In this document: positions 37,701 to 47,600 of the stretch, piece by piece
Numbering within the stretch: position 1 is the first letter of the stretch
How the letters are laid out: each line of letters begins with the position of its first letter
Assembly: GCA_947500385.1 (NCBI GenBank)
Contig: CANMSA010000025.1
Location: forward strand, 1 to 64,000
DNA: 64,000 nt
Reading direction: 5' to 3'
Origin: an uncultured Flavobacteriaceae bacterium
GTDB taxonomy: Bacteria; Bacteroidota; Bacteroidia; Flavobacteriales; Flavobacteriaceae
Translations under genes and position numbers: made by a program
The notes under the pieces: model-generated
The model's database searches: none
What the model saw: only the letters and a program-made list of their open reading frames with translations
Told to the model about the DNA's origin: nothing

Positions 37701-38804
37701 TCATCGGTTTCTTTTAAAATAGTTTTTCAGCAGCTTCCAGCGTGGGGCTTGGGAAGATCTTGTACTATCGTTTCTGTCGGTAATCGACATTTCCGGGTCC
37801 CATACACTTGCTTCCCGAAAGGCATGATACGCCCAGGACCATTCGTATTTTTCGGCAATTTCAATGACATCTTGTAGGTATTGCATACCGTGTTCTTCTG
37901 TCCACCTTGGGGCACTGAATTCGCCTACCAGAATGGAAGTTTTAGGATTGTTTTTGCCAAATTCGATTAAGGATGCCTGTTCCAGCTCCAGTTGTTTCCT
38001 ATCCCAAAGAACACTGTCCAAGGTAACCGGATAGGGAATATCGATGCCTGGTTCCCAGATGTTTTGATGGGTGAATTCCTTGGGAAAGTAGGTGTGGGTT
38101 TCGATACAGCGATTCGCATCCTTGGGAATGGGAATCAAATCAATACCCTTATGGTAGCCTTGCATTTGCTTGGTATGCCGGTTGTATATTCTAGGAAGGG
38201 CATATACAATGGTATGTGTACTATCTTTTTTACGAATGGCTGTGGTAAGTTTTTGATACAATAATCCTAGGTCTTTCGGACTACCTTTTTGAAAATCAAA
38301 GGGAACTTCGGGTTCGTTTAACAGATCATAGCCGGCAATAACCGCTCCCCTATGGGAATAACGTGTCGCGACCGAATCCCAAAATTGGATGAGCAGATCA
38401 TGCCATTTGAAATCTTGCCAGAAGGGGTCGGTTCCCAACATGGTCCATTGGTGCTTGGTTCCGGGATATCGGTGAGGATCGATCAGAACCGAAATACCGT
38501 ATGTTTCCCCCCATTCCAGCACGCTATCCAGTTTTTGAAATGCCTCCGGTCGAAAAGCATGGGGTGCCTCTAAATCCATGAAATTACAAAGGGGCGTACT
38601 AAAGCGTATAAGGTTGGCACCTGATTCGGAAAGTGCCGCTACGTCTGCCTCGCGTATCTCGCATCCTACATTTACCCCTCGAAAGTGTTTCCATGGGTAT
38701 TGCACGTAGGTGTCCTGTTCGGTTTTGGTATGTCTGTCACCGCAGGAATAGACCGTAAACAATATAGACAGAATGATCAGCGGAACGTATCGCATGTTCT
38801 TCAT
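37701..38804 (-). CDS. Glycoside hydrolase family 5 lipoprotein
   Basis: 367 residues with a lipobox (TVYSC, Cys21), so probably anchored at the outer membrane. The GH5 barrel shows the acid/base Glu164 in the LLNEP motif and the nucleophile Glu295 in ILVGEFSAP, plus an RFSTP segment near residue 67-71 and the ETHTYF strand before the catalytic half. GH5 enzymes cut beta-linked glycans such as mannan or glucan; subfamily is not resolved. Neighbours GH92 and a sulfatase point to complex glycan breakdown. Converges with the small membrane protein and is divergent from GH92. Confidence 0.88.
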   Translation of the reverse strand: MKNMRYVPLIILSILFTVYSCGDRHTKTEQDTYVQYPWKHFRGVNVGCEIREADVAALSESGANLIRFSTPLCNFMDLEAPHAFRPEAFQKLDSVLEWGETYGISVLIDPHRYPGTKHQWTMLGTDPFWQDFKWHDLLIQFWDSVATRYSHRGAVIAGYDLLNEPEVPFDFQKGSPKDLGLLYQKLTTAIRKKDSTHTIVYALPRIYNRHTKQMQGYHKGIDLIPIPKDANRCIETHTYFPKEFTHQNIWEPGIDIPYPVTLDSVLWDRKQLELEQASLIEFGKNNPKTSILVGEFSAPRWTEEHGMQYLQDVIEIAEKYEWSWAYHAFREASVWDPEMSITDRNDSTRSSQAPRWKLLKNYFKRNR

Positions 38805-38977
38805 AGGATTAAGGGGTTTGAAATGGCGGCACTACATGGGTTTTGCCGTAGTTTTTACCGATTACTACTTGGTACTCCTGCAATAGTAACTCCTAATTTT
38901 TTTTAAGTACTGCGGTTTTCAAAAATAGAAGCCAGTTAAGGTGCTTGTGGCCTAGTTTTATTTCTCATACATTATTT

Positions 38978-41272
38978 ATGCACCAAGCTAGTACGCCTAC
39001 CAGTTTCATTTCTATCGCTCTTCTTTTGTTTTTACTTATTGGCTGTGGACCGTCAAACGACCCGACTTCTGTAGCGCAAGGAAGCCGACCGATTTCTTAT
39101 GGGGATTATGTGAATTTGTTCATAGGAACCCAAAGGGGCGAAAGCGAGCATCCGGGAGCTCGGGGGAATACACATCCTGGAGCGACTACGCCTTGGGGCA
39201 TGGTCGCTACCAGCCCACAAACATCTGATTTCCGAAAAACACGTTCGTCCACTGGATATAGAGCTGGTATGGATAGCATTTATGGCTTCAGTTGCATCAA
39301 CTTCTCCGGTATCGGTTGCCCTGCCGGAGGTAGTGTTCCCATAAAATTTTCTTCCGGTGCTTTTGATGTGGACAACCCGGGGTCTTCTTTTTCTGATCAG
39401 GTTGCCAGCCCCGGCTATTATGGCGTTTATCTGGATAGTGAAGCAATCAAAGTAGAGACCAGCGTCACGACAAGGTCTACGATATTCAGATTGCAATTCC
39501 CCAAAGGTGAAAACTATATTTACCTGGATCTTACCGCCCAGCAAGGACATGTGAAGGGAGGAGAGGTGGTGGCCTATTCGGATAAGAGTGTTTCCGGTTA
39601 TCAGCTCGAAGGTTTTTTCTGTGGGTCCGATACAATGGGCAAAACTTTTTTTCACGCCGATTTGGAGCAAAAACCCGATTCGGCCTATCTGATGTATCAA
39701 AACAAAAGTAGCGACAGGTTTAAACAAGGATTGGATGCAAAACCCAGTGGTATCGTGTATAAATATACTTCCAGTGTTCCTATGGAGGTGCAGTTAAAAG
39801 TGGGTATCTCCTTTGTATCCGAAGCCAATGCAAAGGAAAATGTAGTGCAGGAACAGCCCGGGTTTGATTTTGAGGATGTTCGTAGAAAAGCAAGGGCAAG
39901 ATGGGAAAACGAATTGGGAAAAATAGCGGTCTCTAGCGATAATGAGGATGATAAAACTGTTTTCTATTCCGCCTTGTATCACAGTCTTTTAATGCCCATG
40001 ACCTATAGTGATGTAAATGGGGATTACATTCTTCAAGGATCGGGAGATCAAGTAGGAAATGCCAAAGGGTATACCCGTTACACCGGTTTTTCCTTGTGGG
40101 ATACCTATCGTACAGTGCATCCTCTGTTAACATTGGTGTATCCCGAAAAACAGTTGGACATGGTGCGGTCAATGGTCGCGATGTACGAAGAAGCCGGACG
40201 CTTGCCAAAATGGGAGATATTTGGGCAGGAACCCAATATTATGGTGGGAGATCCTTCAGCCATTGTCATTGCAGATACCTATATGAAGGGTGTTCGTGAT
40301 TTCGATGTGCAGGCGGCCTATAAGGGAATGACCCAACAAGCGGAAGTCTATCAAGACAATATGATGCGTCGTGGACTGAAAGAATATCTACAGCTAGGGT
40401 ATGTATCTATGGATGGTGAGTTTGCCGATGTTTCGAATTTTCAATGGAAAAATGGGATTGTTTGGGGCGCCGTTTCGACGACACTGGAGTTTAACCTTGC
40501 CGATTATGGCATTGCCAAAATGGCAAAAGCAATGAACAAAGCAGATGATTACGAACGCTACCATGAACGTTCTCTTTCTTTTTTAAAATTGTATGACGCC
40601 AAGACCGGCCTACTGAGACCTAAAAACAGGGATGGGAGTTGGTACGAGCCTTTTGCGCCCACCCAAGCACGATGGGACCAAATGAATTTTGGTCTGCGCG
40701 GGGGGCCGGGTTATGTAGAAGGTTCCGCCTGGAACTATCTTTTTTCCGTACCACATGGAATCGGTGCATTGCAACAGCTAATGGGACCCGATACATTTTT
40801 AAAGCAACTGGAACGTATTTTTAATGAGGGGCATTTTGATATGACCAACGAACCGGGATTGGGTTTCCCATTTATGTATAATCACACACAGTTTAAGAAC
40901 ACCAAAACTGCTGCCACGGTACACGCTTGTTTGGAAACGTATTTTCGGAATGTCGAGAACGGCCTACCGGGAAACGACGATGCCGGCACCATGTCCGCTT
41001 GGGTCGTTTTCGCCATGATGGGCATGTATCCGCACACTCCAGGGGAGCCGGCATATACTTTTACAACACCTACTTTTGATTTCATACGCATTCGGCTGGA
41101 TACGAGTTTTTATAAGAACAACGAAATTACCATAGAACGATCGGGTCCCAAAAAAGGACCCATTCAACAAATGACATTGAACGGTAGGCACTTTGATTAC
41201 TGGCTCGAGCATGCCAAATTGACCGATCAAAAAAGTGAGGTGCTCATTACTACCGAAGCCTCTGAAAATTAA
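38978..41272 (+). CDS. GH92 alpha-mannosidase lipoprotein
   Basis: About 764 residues from the ATG at 38978; an earlier TTG would add 11 unneeded residues before the signal. Lipobox LLIGC. The GH92 signature runs from VNLFIGTQ and GNTHPGATTPWGMV near the start to the strongly conserved GNDDAGTMSAWVVFAMMGMYPH near residue 670-690, where GH92 has its catalytic acidic residues and calcium site. GH92 enzymes release alpha-linked mannose from N-glycans and mannans. Full length, no defects. Its product would feed the mannose phosphosugar operon at 49413. Confidence 0.93.
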   Translation: MHQASTPTSFISIALLLFLLIGCGPSNDPTSVAQGSRPISYGDYVNLFIGTQRGESEHPGARGNTHPGATTPWGMVATSPQTSDFRKTRSSTGYRAGMDSIYGFSCINFSGIGCPAGGSVPIKFSSGAFDVDNPGSSFSDQVASPGYYGVYLDSEAIKVETSVTTRSTIFRLQFPKGENYIYLDLTAQQGHVKGGEVVAYSDKSVSGYQLEGFFCGSDTMGKTFFHADLEQKPDSAYLMYQNKSSDRFKQGLDAKPSGIVYKYTSSVPMEVQLKVGISFVSEANAKENVVQEQPGFDFEDVRRKARARWENELGKIAVSSDNEDDKTVFYSALYHSLLMPMTYSDVNGDYILQGSGDQVGNAKGYTRYTGFSLWDTYRTVHPLLTLVYPEKQLDMVRSMVAMYEEAGRLPKWEIFGQEPNIMVGDPSAIVIADTYMKGVRDFDVQAAYKGMTQQAEVYQDNMMRRGLKEYLQLGYVSMDGEFADVSNFQWKNGIVWGAVSTTLEFNLADYGIAKMAKAMNKADDYERYHERSLSFLKLYDAKTGLLRPKNRDGSWYEPFAPTQARWDQMNFGLRGGPGYVEGSAWNYLFSVPHGIGALQQLMGPDTFLKQLERIFNEGHFDMTNEPGLGFPFMYNHTQFKNTKTAATVHACLETYFRNVENGLPGNDDAGTMSAWVVFAMMGMYPHTPGEPAYTFTTPTFDFIRIRLDTSFYKNNEITIERSGPKKGPIQQMTLNGRHFDYWLEHAKLTDQKSEVLITTEASEN

Positions 41273-41284
41273 AGCGCAGTGCCC

Positions 41285-42931
41285 TTAATAATAGATCTGA
41301 AGGCGTCCCTGTTCGGGTGCGGCCTTTAGTATTTCATCCCATGGGCGTACTCCCACGCGATCGGCCCATTTTTGCCACTCGTTCTTTAGCAGGTTCAGCT
41401 GTTCGGGATGTGCTGCGGCTACATTATCATTCTCCACTGGGTCTTTTGAAAGGTCGTACAGCTCATCGGCATAGGCCGGATAGGTACTTACCCATTTCCA
41501 ATCCCCCATACGCGCCGCTTGGTTGCCCTCGTGTTCCCAAAAAATACCCTGGTGGCCATCACGTGTCTTTCCTTTCAATATTGGTAAGAGACTTTTACCC
41601 TCCATGGGAGTAATCGGGTTGTTTTGGAATGTTTTTGGGTAGGAGACCCCGGCCAAATCGGCAAAGGTGGTCATGATGTCTATGATATGCCCGGGCTGGT
41701 CATTGAGGGTGCCTTTTTGAACCATCTTAGGGTAGTGAACAATGAAAGGGGTTTTTATGCCTCCTTCGTATCCCCAATGCTTGAACATCCGATAAGGGGT
41801 ATTGCTTACATTGGCCCATGGTAATTTATAACAAGCAAACGATTCCGCTTCCCCGATGGGAGCGGGAAAATCGGGATTTGAATAGTCTTCCCTGGTGCCC
41901 CCATTGTCCGATAGAAATACAATTATGGTATTGTCCAATTGTTCCAAGGCTTTCAATTTTGCTATCAATCGCCCAATGCCTTGGTCCATCGCATCTATTT
42001 GGGCGGCGTACACGGCCATTCGGAGATCAAAATCATCTTTTTCCCCTTCGGAAAGGTCGTCCCAACGAGGTGCTTTAGGGTCTATTTCAGAGATGGGGTA
42101 ATCCGAAGGAATGATGCCAAGCGTCTTTTGCCTTTCAAATCGTTTGTCCCGGATAGCGGCGAAACCCTCTGAATAAGTACCTCTATATTTTTTGATATCC
42201 ACCTCTTTTGCCTGCAAAGGAAAATGCGGGGCCACATGGGCCAGGTATAAGAAAAAAGGTGCCTCCTCCGCAACCATTTCTTCGACAAACATGGTGGCAT
42301 TGTCATTGATGGCGTCTGTAGAATAAAAGTCTTTTTCAGGAGAAACAATGCTATCCCCGTAGGTTATAAATTGATCACTGATAAAGGGAGCAAAATATTC
42401 TCCCCCATGGTGCGGAAATCCAAAAAAACGATCAAACCCTTTTTGGGTGGGCCAATGGGCCGGGTCGTTCCCTACATGCCACTTTCCCGACATAGCGGTT
42501 TCATACCCATTTTCTTTTAGCAATTCAGCAATGGTAAGGGCGTTGTCGGGAAGAAAGCCTCCATACCCGGGCACATTACAATCTTCCTGCATAAAACCCA
42601 TGTTCGCCTGGTGTGGATAAAGCCCGGTAAGCAAAGAGGCCCGCGTTGGGCAGCAACGCGAAGCATTATAGAACTGGGTCATTCGAAGCCCATTGGTGGC
42701 AAGCCCATCCAATACCGGGGTTTCGATCTCCCCCCCATAGCACCCAAGATCTGAGAAGCCCATATCATCTGCCAAGATCAGAATGATATTAGGGCGGGTA
42801 TCTTTTTTCTGTTCTGGCCGATTCACGTCTTTACAAGCGAACAGGGATAGGATGCAAACAATGCAGATGGAATAAAGGGGTTGTTTGCGTAAAGTTGGCA
42901 GTAGGTGTTGGGTCGTTTTTAAAAAGGTCAT
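41285..42931 (-). CDS. Sulfatase lipoprotein (formylglycine-type, S1)
   Basis: 548 residues from the ATG at 42931; an upstream TTG would add two residues. Lipobox SLFAC (Cys33). The sulfatase signature C-x-P-x-R is Cys93-Cys94-Pro95-Thr96-Arg97 within SRCCPTRASLLTG; Cys93 should be converted to formylglycine by a maturase that is not in the window. Metal ligands include Asp55-Asp56 in LADDMG, the SGKWHVG segment and HWGYEGG. It removes sulfate esters from glycans and is convergent with GH92 (12-base gap). Specific substrate cannot be told. Confidence 0.92.
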   Translation of the reverse strand: MTFLKTTQHLLPTLRKQPLYSICIVCILSLFACKDVNRPEQKKDTRPNIILILADDMGFSDLGCYGGEIETPVLDGLATNGLRMTQFYNASRCCPTRASLLTGLYPHQANMGFMQEDCNVPGYGGFLPDNALTIAELLKENGYETAMSGKWHVGNDPAHWPTQKGFDRFFGFPHHGGEYFAPFISDQFITYGDSIVSPEKDFYSTDAINDNATMFVEEMVAEEAPFFLYLAHVAPHFPLQAKEVDIKKYRGTYSEGFAAIRDKRFERQKTLGIIPSDYPISEIDPKAPRWDDLSEGEKDDFDLRMAVYAAQIDAMDQGIGRLIAKLKALEQLDNTIIVFLSDNGGTREDYSNPDFPAPIGEAESFACYKLPWANVSNTPYRMFKHWGYEGGIKTPFIVHYPKMVQKGTLNDQPGHIIDIMTTFADLAGVSYPKTFQNNPITPMEGKSLLPILKGKTRDGHQGIFWEHEGNQAARMGDWKWVSTYPAYADELYDLSKDPVENDNVAAAHPEQLNLLKNEWQKWADRVGVRPWDEILKAAPEQGRLQIYY

Positions 42932-43131
42932 ATGCAATTGCGTTTTAGTATCCTAAAAAGTAGTTCTTTTAACAGATGGGAGTTTCTTACTTTATAATTT
43001 CAAAGTGAAAAAGGAAAAAAAACATAGCTATTCGGATGGTATTTTTTAATATTGAAAGTGATGACCTTGTTTTTAGGGATAAAAAGAGATACTTTGATAT
43101 CCCCAAAAACGATTAAATACCCACAAATTAT

Positions 43132-44229
43132 ATGGCCGCAGGATTATTTACTTGGGGATTTATACAGTGTTTTGTAGTCGGAATTTTGATTCCGGTCGTA
43201 AAGCGAAATAGCAACAATTACTTCCTGTCCTCCATCTTTATCGTAACGGCTTTTAATATATTACTGCAATACCTTTTACGGTTTACCGATTTGAAATACA
43301 ATACCCCGGAACTGCTCATCCTACCTGATTCGCTCGATTGGTTGTTGCCGCCCCTCGTACTCATTTATCTGCAGAATATTTTGGGGGATTACTTTCATTT
43401 TAAAAAGGGCCGTTACTTCATTCCACCCGCTATTTGGATAGGGATTATGTGCGTATATGTGGTGACCAATGATTCGTACAGCTTTGAATCCTATATTGGG
43501 AGCTCGCTCCATGCATTTAACCTATCCCTTGTTTTCTTTTGGAAGTGTTCGATACTGTATACCGGGTATATGTTTTTGAGCAAACGAAGCATGTTTTTGA
43601 CGAAAAAACAAAAAACGCTACTGGCCTGGCCGCGTATTTTGCTTTTTTTCCTACTGATTCTTTGTTATATCGCCTTGGTAACCGCCTTGAATGTCTTGCT
43701 AATAGACCCTTCTTACTTAAGTGAGGTAGTCCGCGAAAATATTCGTGTATTGGTAGGTCTGAATTACGTAATCTTCACCTGTTCCATTATTTTGATCACC
43801 ATTTATTTCGTTTTCAAATACCCAAAAATCCTTACGGGGAATCCGATTGTCAAACCCGTTGAAGAATCCGATATTTTGGAAGTGGAGGAGCATCGCAAGG
43901 CTTTGACTTCTTTGATCGAGGAGCAAAAAGTGTATTTGGATACCGAGCTAAACGAAAAAAAACTGGCCGAGGCAATTGGAATACCCACACATTCGTTGTC
44001 GAAGATGCTAAACGAATACATGGGGCAATCCTTTAGTGAATTCATCAACCATTACCGGGTAGAGGAAGCCAAAAGGTTGTTATTGGATTCTGAAAAGAAC
44101 AACCTTACGGCTTTTGCGGTTGCCATAGACAGCGGCTTTCGCTCAGAATCGGTTTTTTACGTCAACTTCAAAAAAATTACCGGATTTACGCCGATGCAGT
44201 TTAAGAAAAGTATGTTGAACAAAAAGTAG
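43132..44229 (+). CDS. Membrane-anchored AraC-family regulator, paralogue of 32803
   Basis: 365 residues with about seven membrane helices in the first ~230 residues and a C-terminal AraC DNA-binding domain (KLAEAIGIPTHSLSKMLNEY; AIDSGFRSESVFYVNFKKIT; FTPMQFKKS). The DNA-binding half aligns closely with the gene at 32803, including D-SGF-SES-FY-NF. It is divergent from the sulfatase, which makes it a likely regulator of the glycan genes. Signal sensed is unknown. Confidence 0.85.
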   Translation: MAAGLFTWGFIQCFVVGILIPVVKRNSNNYFLSSIFIVTAFNILLQYLLRFTDLKYNTPELLILPDSLDWLLPPLVLIYLQNILGDYFHFKKGRYFIPPAIWIGIMCVYVVTNDSYSFESYIGSSLHAFNLSLVFFWKCSILYTGYMFLSKRSMFLTKKQKTLLAWPRILLFFLLILCYIALVTALNVLLIDPSYLSEVVRENIRVLVGLNYVIFTCSIILITIYFVFKYPKILTGNPIVKPVEESDILEVEEHRKALTSLIEEQKVYLDTELNEKKLAEAIGIPTHSLSKMLNEYMGQSFSEFINHYRVEEAKRLLLDSEKNNLTAFAVAIDSGFRSESVFYVNFKKITGFTPMQFKKSMLNKK

Positions 44230-44245
44230 GTTTTAGGATCTACCG

Positions 44246-44496
44246 TTAGCGGTATAACAACGGCGCTGCTCCTGTCTTAATTTCGGAAAGATCACGACTT
44301 TGCCAATTCCGGTGCCACTGCATTGTTCCTTTCTGTTTAATAATTTCAGCCAATTTACATACTAATTGGGGCGCGAATCGAACCTATACCGAACTACTAA
44401 TATGGTTTGTTCAAGGTCTTTGTAAGATCCCAAGACAGAATCGAACGCATGGGTCGTGTAGTGGTTCGGGGTTACCGCAAAAAAATGAGGTTCAAT
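44246..44496 (-). pseudogene. Frameshifted gene fragment, unknown family
   Basis: On the minus strand two overlapping frames read as one protein. Upstream frame: FAVTPNHYTTHAFDSVLGSY, then KDLEQTILVVRYRFDSRP. Downstream frame: LVCKLAEIIKQKGTMQWHRN, then WQSRDLSEIKTGAAPLLYR, with a stop at 44246-44248. They join at a run of four G on the plus strand (44368-44371), where one added base would restore the frame. No start codon is present (a stop lies at 44497-44499), so this is a broken 3' remnant. Family not recognised. Confidence 0.5.
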
Positions 44497-44516
44497 TTAT
44501 AGTTTCTTTTAGCTTA

Positions 44517-44524
44517 TATATTTG
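44517..44524 (+). promoter_or_regulatory. Candidate -7 box for the propeller protein gene
   Basis: TATATTTG matches TAnnTTTG and lies about 160 bases upstream of the next start codon. No clear -33 box, so tentative. The rest of 44525-44684 shows nothing I can name. Confidence 0.35.
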
Positions 44525-44684
44525 TATACCAATTACTTACATGAATCTCCTGACTTTTTATGTTTCTTCCTGAGTTTAATTTTTTCGCTCCGATAGAGAT
44601 TGACGCGCACTTTATTTAGATTTCGGCAATAATTAGATTAAAAAATTGCGAATACCCAATTTTATTAACCTAAATAATGTCAAG

Positions 44685-47600
44685 ATGAAAAAAATTACTT
44701 CCTTATTGTTTTTTATGGGGTTTTGTATCCTCTCTTATGGGCAAGAGCCTTTTTGGCAATCCTTAAATCCTGGTGCTGGGGGCAGGGTGCAGGCGCTCAG
44801 TGCGGATGATTCCGATCCAGGACGGTTATTTTTCGCCTCCGATGTAGAGGGCTTCTACCTTAGTAACGATTATGGGGAGAGCTGGATTTATGGGGATAAG
44901 AATCGTGATCTTCCCTCTACCTTTATCCAGAAGGCTATTGGTCGAGGAAATAAGATATATGTGGGACACGGATTGGGGCTTAGTTATAGTACCGATGACG
45001 GAAACTCGTATCAATTGGTGCCTCAGACAAAAAATTTAATCATTTCTTCGATAGAGATCGATCCAAACAATGCCAACAATGTATATGCGGGTTTTGGAAA
45101 CCAGGAAAACAATGGTACTACAAGACTGTACCCTTGGGCAGACTTCAAAACTTGGAATGGTGGTGGTGAAGACTATGTGAAGACGAATACCCCGCGTTCC
45201 GTGTACTATACCACAAATGGAGGCGCTAGCTGGCAAGTGAGCAATTGGGCCGCTACGCCTGGCGATGGTAGGGTATATTCCATTGAGGTAGACCCGACCA
45301 ACTCCAACGATGTACTTATGGGCAATGCCGACGGTCTGTACCGCTCTACGAACAAGGCCTCCAGTTGGTCCCGAATAGATGGGCCGTCCGGGATTGATCT
45401 GCAGACTTGCTGGGGGGCCGATTTTACCCCTGATGGCAATTTTATCTATGCAATTTTCCGAAAGAACAATTTTTCACGGGTTTTTGTCAAGGCATATCCC
45501 AATGGTTCATGGCAAGACGTGGGCAAAGGGCCTTGGAGCGATTTTAATAATGGCAATACATCACAACCGGTTCATATGTGGCGGCCACAGGTGCATCAAG
45601 GCAGTAGTGCCAGCGAGCACTTTGTATTATTCGCACAATTGACACAAAATCCGGCAAATAAATTAATAGAAGCACGCTATACCGTTTCAGGGAGTACGGT
45701 ATCACAAGGGGAATACAATATTGTTTTTGGATATGATGACGGTCGGGATATCGCTAACGGGGGTGTTTCCTATGATATCGGCTGGAACCCCTATAGAAGT
45801 GGAGTAAGACACAATACTTACTTCCCCGAAAGTTGGCCCGCCAATGCTCAAAACCCATATGAACGTGGCGTTTTTGCGATGTCGCAACAAAGCTTTTTTA
45901 AAGGCGATGCGGCAAATGGCAATGAGGATTGGAAGGTGATCAATACCGGATACACCGGGAATATCGGAGGACAAAACTTTCATCGGGATCGTGGGGCAGC
46001 TTCCACCTTTACCTATGATGTGGCCGCATACCAGAACTACATGATTCAAGGACAGGCAGATAATGGAGTGGTCGAAAGTTGGGATGGCGGTTTGTCGTGG
46101 AGACAGACCATAATGTTTCAAGATCCCGCCGGACTTACCGATGCCCATGGGGTGGAAATCATTGAACGCCCAGGTGGCGGGCGTGTCGTATTGGTCAGTG
46201 CCTCAAAAGGTTTCGGAGGTGGCAATAGGGCCGAAGGCGCTTATTTCCTTTACAAGGATTTAGATCTGAGCGGTCCCGATGGAACGAATGATGGCTTCGA
46301 AGTAATCAAAACGGCTGCCACCAGTTCGGCTACTGCAGTAGGTTTACCCAATAGTAGAATTTGGCAATTCCACCAAGACCCCAACAACTTGAACCGTTTA
46401 TACGTGGGTACCGAACAAGGAATTTATGTTTGTGATAATATTTTTGATTTAATTGATGGCGGTAATACCGATTTTCGGGATATCAATGGTTCCAATGCTT
46501 CCGGGAATACGCGAAGCTTTGTGGAAGGGTTTGCCTTTGAGGCGAACAGCAGCAATACCATTTATTACCAGTGTGGTACGGGGGTGTGGCGAGGCGTACG
46601 ATCCGGCACCAGCTATTCATGGACCCAGATGACCCGTGGCGGAGATGTGGGCAACGGATCTCAAACAAACCTGTTACAGCGGGGCGGGGTCGCTTCGGTA
46701 AGCAAAGGGGGCAATACCTATACCTATACTGTTACGCGCGACGATGGCCTTGTTCGTACCAATGGGAATGCCACGGTATTCGAAAAAGTAGTGCTTAGTC
46801 AATCGGATGCCGTAGGTGTCGTAGGGCAACCTGCCTGGTGGTCGGATTTTACCGCTGCTGACGAAAGACAAGTGCAAATTGGGGATTTCGTCGCGGTAGG
46901 GGATCAACTGTATGTGCCCTTGCAAAAATGGGAACAGTTCAAAATCGGGTATGGGGTCGTTCGCGGTACGGTCCAAAACAACGGGGATGTGGTCTGGGAA
47001 GATTGGTCCGCAGATGTTGAATACCCCGTGGTACGGCAGGTGAAGTATTACGAAAATTCCAATGGAACAGGTAAAATTCTTATGGCCACTAGGGGCAATG
47101 GCGTGGCAGCACGAAAAACCAATGGACAACGGGGCGATGCGAAGCCCGCTATCCGTGACGATATCCAGTTGGTACTACCGCCATCCGAGTTCCCGATTTT
47201 TACAGATAATTTTCCGGCCAGGAACCTGCTTTGGACAGGCATCGATAGCGATACCAGTGATGTACAAACATCCCCCAGTACGGGTCAAGCCTCGGAAGGT
47301 GCCTCTTCACAATTCGTACTGGGCCTTACTAAAAGTCAACCCGGCGACCGTCCAGCCTTGGTCGTCAGTTTCGACCCTATAAAGGCTACAGGGGGAACCT
47401 TGCTAATCGATATTCAGGGAATTGGCGCGGCGATGAATCTTATTAACATTAAGTTATTGGACAAGTTCAACGGGTCGGTAGATTTAACCTCGTTGATCAC
47501 GGCACCTTCGAACCGCTTCGAAACGTTTAGGGTGCCCATCGAAGGGGGTACCCTAAACCCTGAGGAGTTTAACAGGATACAAATAGAAACTTTTGGAAAT

